Below, piece after piece: positions 6,463 through 9,540 of a stretch of DNA of 9,540 bases; position 1 is the stretch's first letter, and each line of letters starts with the position of its first letter. A program made the position numbers and the translations under genes. The notes below the pieces were generated by a model. It was not told the DNA's origin. It ran no database searches and worked only from the letters and a program-made list of their open reading frames with translations. This DNA comes from an uncultured Collinsella sp. (GTDB lineage: Bacteria; Actinomycetota; Coriobacteriia; Coriobacteriales; Coriobacteriaceae), in assembly GCA_902494565.1 (NCBI GenBank), contig CABUTN010000059.1, forward strand, positions 1 to 9,540, written 5' to 3'.

Positions 6463-7379
6463 GACAAAACACCCCAGATAAGATCGGCGCCCTGCAGGCC
6501 AGCAGCCCAAGCAGAAGCGGCCATAGCACGCTTGCCATCAGGCTTAACCTCGAGCAACTCAACCGAACCATCGGAAAGACCCAGGTAAACACGCTTGGCC
6601 TTAACGAGAACCTGATCCTCGCCAAGCGACACATCAGCCGGCGCAGCATCGAGCACGCGCACGGTCTTGCCGGCAATCACGCAACGAGCAGGCGCGGTAT
6701 CGGACGAGGCCAGCACATGACGCACGCAATCAAGCGCCGTCATTTGCGGATCCAGACGCATCTCCTGCTTGGAAATCTTGGCAGCATGGGTAACGAGTGC
6801 CTCATCCTGCTCAGTCCACACGGCGGTGCCATCGGCAACAGAAGGAAGCGTATCGGCAAGCAGTTTTCCGCCAAGCTCACCAAGCTCCATGGTCAGCGCC
6901 TCAGCATGCTTACCGGCAACCGAGGTCGAGGCCTGTGCGCAATAAGCGCCGGTATCCACGCCATGCCCAATACGCATAATGGAAACACCAGCAACCTCAT
7001 CACCAGCGAGAATCGCACGCTGAATAGGAGCAGCCCCACGCCAACGAGGCAGCAAGGACGCGTGAACATTCACAATACCAAGCGGCGCCATATGCAGCAC
7101 CTCATCGGGCAAAATGCAGCCATAGGCAGCCACGCAGAAAATATCAGCCTGCGCAGCCTGGAGCGCCTCAACAACCTCAGGCGTCATACGATTGGCCTCA
7201 ACGACCGGCAACCCCAGCTCAAGCGCCTTAGCCTTAACAGGAGACGGCTCAAGCTTCTTACCACGCCCACGAACAGCATCAGGACGAGTAACAACAAGCG
7301 CAATCTCATTCCCGGCCTCGACAAGCGAAGTCAGCGAAGGCACAGCAAAATCAGGCGTACCCATAAACACAATACGCAT
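6459..7379 (-). CDS. fmt: Methionyl-tRNA formyltransferase
   Basis: Formylates Met-tRNA(fMet) with 10-formyltetrahydrofolate to make the bacterial initiator tRNA; deformylase (def, next upstream) later removes the formyl group. The 306 residues are close to the usual length of about 310. The N-terminal domain starts MRIVFMGTPDFAVPSL and has the loop RGRGKKLEPSPVK (37-49). The catalytic triad is N104, H106 (NVHASLLPRWRGAAP) and D142 (GHGVDTG). The C-terminal tRNA-binding domain follows from about residue 205. The start is supported by a strong Shine-Dalgarno, CTCCCCT on the + strand (AGGGGAG, 7389-7395), 9 bases upstream. The stop TGA overlaps the rsmB ATG. It is separated from def by 362 bp, so it may have its own promoter: TATATT (complement of 7476-7481) is a possible -10, but no good -35 is visible. 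Confidence 0.96.
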   Translation of the reverse strand: MRIVFMGTPDFAVPSLTSLVEAGNEIALVVTRPDAVRGRGKKLEPSPVKAKALELGLPVVEANRMTPEVVEALQAAQADIFCVAAYGCILPDEVLHMAPLGIVNVHASLLPRWRGAAPIQRAILAGDEVAGVSIMRIGHGVDTGAYCAQASTSVAGKHAEALTMELGELGGKLLADTLPSVADGTAVWTEQDEALVTHAAKISKQEMRLDPQMTALDCVRHVLASSDTAPARCVIAGKTVRVLDAAPADVSLGEDQVLVKAKRVYLGLSDGSVELLEVKPDGKRAMAASAWAAGLQGADLIWGVLS

Positions 7380-7596
7380 AAAGGACGTCTCCCCTCAACC
7401 AAAGCCGAGACGGCTACAAATAACAGCGGATAGCCAAGTACCCAGCCCATCCGCAATAACATTTCAACAAGAACAAATATACCCAAAACCAAAGAAAGAG
7501 CCGCAATAAAAGCAGCTCTTCCAACAAAGCAATTATCAGCGAAGACGCCCCTCCCTGGCCCAACGGCACCCGGGCGAAGAGAAGCACGAAAACGCA
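7380..7596 (-). other. AT-richer upstream region of fmt, no convincing gene
   Basis: This stretch is richer in A and T than the flanking genes and probably holds the fmt promoter and leader. A -10-like TATATT (complement of 7476-7481) lies about 97 bases before fmt, without a good -35. Two overlapping - strand frames encode hydrophobic stretches; the better one, about 7380-7540, could give two membrane helices (AAFIAALSLVLGIFVLVEML and WVLGYPLLFVAVSALV). It overlaps the fmt start, uses codons rare in the neighbours (ATA, TTA, AGA) and has no ATG with a ribosome binding site before the first helix. I therefore do not call it a gene. Confidence 0.45.
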
Positions 7597-7733
7597 GTCC
7601 CCTTCCGCCGCAGGGCTTAGGATATTGCTCCACGCGCAGTTCCGCACGAGCCGAAGAGCACTTAATGTGCTCTTCGCGCGAGCAGGACTGTTTGAGCATG
7701 GAGCAAAACCTAAGCCTGCGGCGGAAAGGGGAC
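7597..7733. repeat. 137-bp imperfect foldback between def and fmt
   Basis: The outer arms 7597-7632 and 7699-7733 are inverted copies: GTCCCCTTCCGCCGCAGG at left against CCTGCGGCGGAAAGGGGAC at right, with one-base bulges, then GCTTAGG and TTGCTCCA matched by CCTAAGC and TGGAGCAA. Inside, CAGTTCCGCACGAGC (7637-7651) pairs imperfectly with 7677-7690. The tip is a perfect 10-bp hairpin, CGAAGAGCAC (7652-7661) and GTGCTCTTCG (7667-7676), around TTAAT. The whole piece can thus fold as one long, nearly continuous hairpin. On the - strand it begins 8 bases after the def stop. No T run follows, so it is not a classic terminator. It could be a MITE/REP-like insertion in the operon, an attenuator or RNA-processing structure, or a structured small RNA. 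No target-site duplication is obvious. Confidence 0.75.
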
Positions 7734-7741
7734 GGTGGGAC

Positions 7742-8278
7742 CTACTCCGTCTCGCCCGGTCGAGCGCCACGGGCCAGGGCGTCCTGGTACTCCTTGACGG
7801 CCTTGATCCTCTGCATCGGCTTCAGTCGCTCGAACATGGTGTTACCGTGCAGGTGATCGATCTCGTGCTGCAGGCACACGCAGAACAGATCGCCCGTGGC
7901 CTCATAGCGAATAAGGTTGGCATCCAAGTCGTACGCCTCGACGACGACATGGTCGGGACGCTCGATCTCGCAGCTAATGCCAGGAATGGAAAGGCAGCCC
8001 TCGCTAAACGGCACCAGATGGTCACTCTGCTCAACAATGACAGGGTTAATGAGCACGTACGGATCATAGTCGCTCTTGTCGCTGTAGTCGCAGTCGATGG
8101 TGACGAGCTGAATGAGCTCGCCGATCTGCGGGGCAGCCAGGCCGCAGCCGCCGTTCTCAAACATCATCTTCTTCATCTTCTCGGCAAGCGCCTCGATTGC
8201 CGGGGTGATCTCCTCGATGACGGCGCACTCCTGGCGCAGACGAGGGTCGGGCGACAGTACGATTCCGTTGGCTTCCAT
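7742..8278 (-). CDS. def: Peptide deformylase
   Basis: Removes the formyl group from the N-terminal Met of new proteins as they leave the ribosome. Numbered from the chosen start, the 178-residue protein has all three family motifs: GCGLAAPQ (44-51), EGCLS (93-97, with metal ligand C95) and QHEIDHLHG (137-145, with ligands H138 and H142 and catalytic E139). The metal is normally Fe(II) in the cell. The start is set at 8278, not at the ATG two codons earlier (8284). GAAAGG (8285-8290) would touch the first ATG but lies 6 bases before the second, a normal Shine-Dalgarno distance. The protein then begins MEANGIVLSPDPRLR. It starts 18 bp after the priA stop, so the two are probably co-transcribed. 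An acidic insert, DCDYSDKSDYDPY, lies at 62-74. Confidence 0.95.
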   Translation of the reverse strand: MEANGIVLSPDPRLRQECAVIEEITPAIEALAEKMKKMMFENGGCGLAAPQIGELIQLVTIDCDYSDKSDYDPYVLINPVIVEQSDHLVPFSEGCLSIPGISCEIERPDHVVVEAYDLDANLIRYEATGDLFCVCLQHEIDHLHGNTMFERLKPMQRIKAVKEYQDALARGARPGETE

Positions 8279-8284
8279 GGCCAT

Positions 8285-8290
8285 CCTTTC
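8285..8290 (-). promoter_or_regulatory. Shine-Dalgarno of def that selects the second ATG
   Basis: GAAAGG on the - strand directly abuts the ATG at 8284 but is 6 bases from the ATG at 8278. Ribosome geometry favours the second, shortening the protein by two residues. Confidence 0.7.
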
Positions 8291-8296
8291 GGGTTG

Positions 8297-9540
8297 TTAC
8301 ATCAAATCATAGGCGTCGACATCAACGCTCACGCTCACGCCGCGCACAGAGCCCACCTCTTTGAGGCAGGCGTCGATATCATCAGAGACATGGTACCCCA
8401 CGGGCGACTTCACAAGCAGATGGAAGCGGTAACGGTCCTTGGCTCTCTCGATTACACACGAAGCCGGGCCTAGCACCTGCGGCACGGCACTCCCCGCCCG
8501 TAAAAAGTCGGGCGCGGCGGCATGCCAACGGCGCTTAAGAAGCTTTGCAATGCGCCCGATGTAGTCCTGCGCGTCGTCTCGGTTCGCCGACCACACCAAA
8601 ATGTTGACCAGGCGAACAAACGGCGGGTACAGCGCGTCGCGGCGCTGGTCCAGGTCGTAGTCGGTAAAGATCGAACGGTCGTGCTCAGCGACAGCGCGAA
8701 TGACCGGATCTTCGGGCAGGTAGGTCTGGATGATCACCTCACCGGGGCGATCGCCGCGGCCGGCGCGGCCCGCAACCTGCTCCAGCAAGTCGTAGGCGCG
8801 CTCTCCTGCGCGGAAGTCCGGCAGCTTGAGGGCGAAATCGGCATTGACCACGCCCACGAGCGTGACCTCGGGAAAGTCGAGGCCCTTGGCGATCATCTGG
8901 GTGCCCAGCAGCACCGCACAATCGGCGGCATCGAACTGCTCGAGCAGCTTTTTGTGCGCATCCTTGCCGCGCGTGGAATCGGCATCCATGCGAATAATGG
9001 CGACGTCCTCGGGAAGCATCTGGTGCAGCGCGTCCTCGATCTGTTGAGTGCCCAGACCCATTTTTGCCAGGTAGCGACTGCCACATTTGGGGCAACGGCT
9101 CGTGGGCGCGGGATACGGCTGCACGCGCCAAGACGAACCGCAGGTGTGGCACTGCAGTGTATGGGTGCGCTCGTGATACGTAAGCGCGGTGGAGCAGTGG
9201 TTACAGGTGGGGACGCAGCCGCATTCGCGGCACATCAGGAACGGCGCAAAGCCGCGGCGGTTATGCAGCAGCACAGCCTTCTCGCGCCGCTCAACAACGC
9301 GCTCCAGACCTTCCATGAGCGGTTTTGAGAACATGGAGCGGCTGCCGTGCGAGAACTCGCGGCGCAGGTCGGCAATGCGGACTGTCGGCAGCACGGCGTG
9401 TCCCGGGCGCTCGGGCATCTCGATGCGCGTCCAGGTGGCGCCGTTATACGTGCCACGGCGGCAGCGGTCGAGGGCCTCGGCTGAAGGCGTGGCGGAGCCC
9501 AGCACGAGCGGGCAGCGGTAGCGCCGCGCCATCTCGGCCG
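8297..9540 (-). CDS. priA: Primosomal protein N' (replication restart helicase PriA), C-terminal part; 5' end outside window
   Basis: PriA recognises stalled forks and D-loops and loads the replicative helicase to restart replication. About 413 residues, a little over half of the protein, are visible, and the frame stays open to the window edge; the Met at 9532 is internal. Counting from that Met: helicase motif III GSATPS (12-17), then the two-zinc domain with Cys pairs C101/C104, C110/C113, C128/C131 and C147/C150. The helicase C-terminal lobe follows, with LGTQMIAKGLDFP (209-221) and the arginine-finger motif EQVAGRAGRG (251-260). The gap between the last two Cys pairs (15 residues) is longer than the roughly 9 usual in E. 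coli PriA. The C-terminal domain ends DVDAYDLM. It is first in the visible priA-def-fmt-rsmB order, and its promoter would lie outside the window. Confidence 0.96.
   Translation of the reverse strand, partial: AEMARRYRCPLVLGSATPSAEALDRCRRGTYNGATWTRIEMPERPGHAVLPTVRIADLRREFSHGSRSMFSKPLMEGLERVVERREKAVLLHNRRGFAPFLMCRECGCVPTCNHCSTALTYHERTHTLQCHTCGSSWRVQPYPAPTSRCPKCGSRYLAKMGLGTQQIEDALHQMLPEDVAIIRMDADSTRGKDAHKKLLEQFDAADCAVLLGTQMIAKGLDFPEVTLVGVVNADFALKLPDFRAGERAYDLLEQVAGRAGRGDRPGEVIIQTYLPEDPVIRAVAEHDRSIFTDYDLDQRRDALYPPFVRLVNILVWSANRDDAQDYIGRIAKLLKRRWHAAAPDFLRAGSAVPQVLGPASCVIERAKDRYRFHLLVKSPVGYHVSDDIDACLKEVGSVRGVSVSVDVDAYDLM

Noticed and set aside
6463..6510. Upstream ATG for rsmB at 6510
   Set aside because: It would add 16 residues unlike the family and overlap fmt by about 50 bases; the ATG at 6462 has the ATGA overlap and the conserved N-terminus.
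5089..6588. Long + strand ORF (499 codons) opposite rsmB and the end of fmt
   Set aside because: Its product lacks family motifs and is rich in Arg, Gly and His as expected for an antisense shadow; rsmB motifs are clear on the other strand.
8522..9328. + strand ORF (268 codons) opposite priA
   Set aside because: Antisense to the conserved PriA zinc and helicase motifs, with no motif of its own.

Overview
The window looks like chromosomal DNA of a high-GC, gut-type actinobacterium of the class Coriobacteriia, most likely a Collinsella-like organism. This rests on the GC-rich codon use, the character of the proteins and the gene mix; it is an inference, because no rRNA or other marker gene is present.

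Left part (about 1-4920, + strand) is mostly glycogen/alpha-glucan metabolism. It opens inside a glycogen synthase (glgA) whose catalytic domain is followed by a tail of about 250 residues rich in Lys, Ala, Thr, Pro and Glu, resembling histone H1. After a terminator-like hairpin and a 218-bp gap with a possible promoter, a possible operator and a leader hairpin comes a 1098-residue protein. It joins a GH13 alpha-glucan hydrolase (neopullulanase/cyclomaltodextrinase type) to a GH77 4-alpha-glucanotransferase (MalQ type), and both catalytic triads are intact. Together these genes suggest a cytosolic route that builds linear glucan (GlgA) and cleaves and reshuffles it (GH13-GH77). A small FmdB-type zinc-ribbon gene follows and ends at a strong intrinsic terminator.

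Right part (about 5062-9540, - strand) is the conserved housekeeping order priA - def - fmt - rsmB, read right to left. It covers replication restart helicase (partial), peptide deformylase, Met-tRNA formyltransferase and 16S rRNA m5C967 methyltransferase. priA and def are 18 bp apart and fmt and rsmB overlap by 4 nt, as in an operon. def and fmt, however, are separated by 362 bp with no convincing gene. That gap holds a long imperfect foldback of about 137 bp just after the def stop, and an AT-richer stretch before fmt.

A second foldback, with 18-bp arms matching at 17 positions, lies in the convergent gap just after the rsmB stop. The two foldbacks share the 11-mer AGGACTGTTTG, so they may belong to a related family of palindromic repeats. 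These foldbacks, the GlgA tail and the GH13-GH77 fusion are the parts most worth a second look. I saw no phage, CRISPR, toxin-antitoxin or defence system here.
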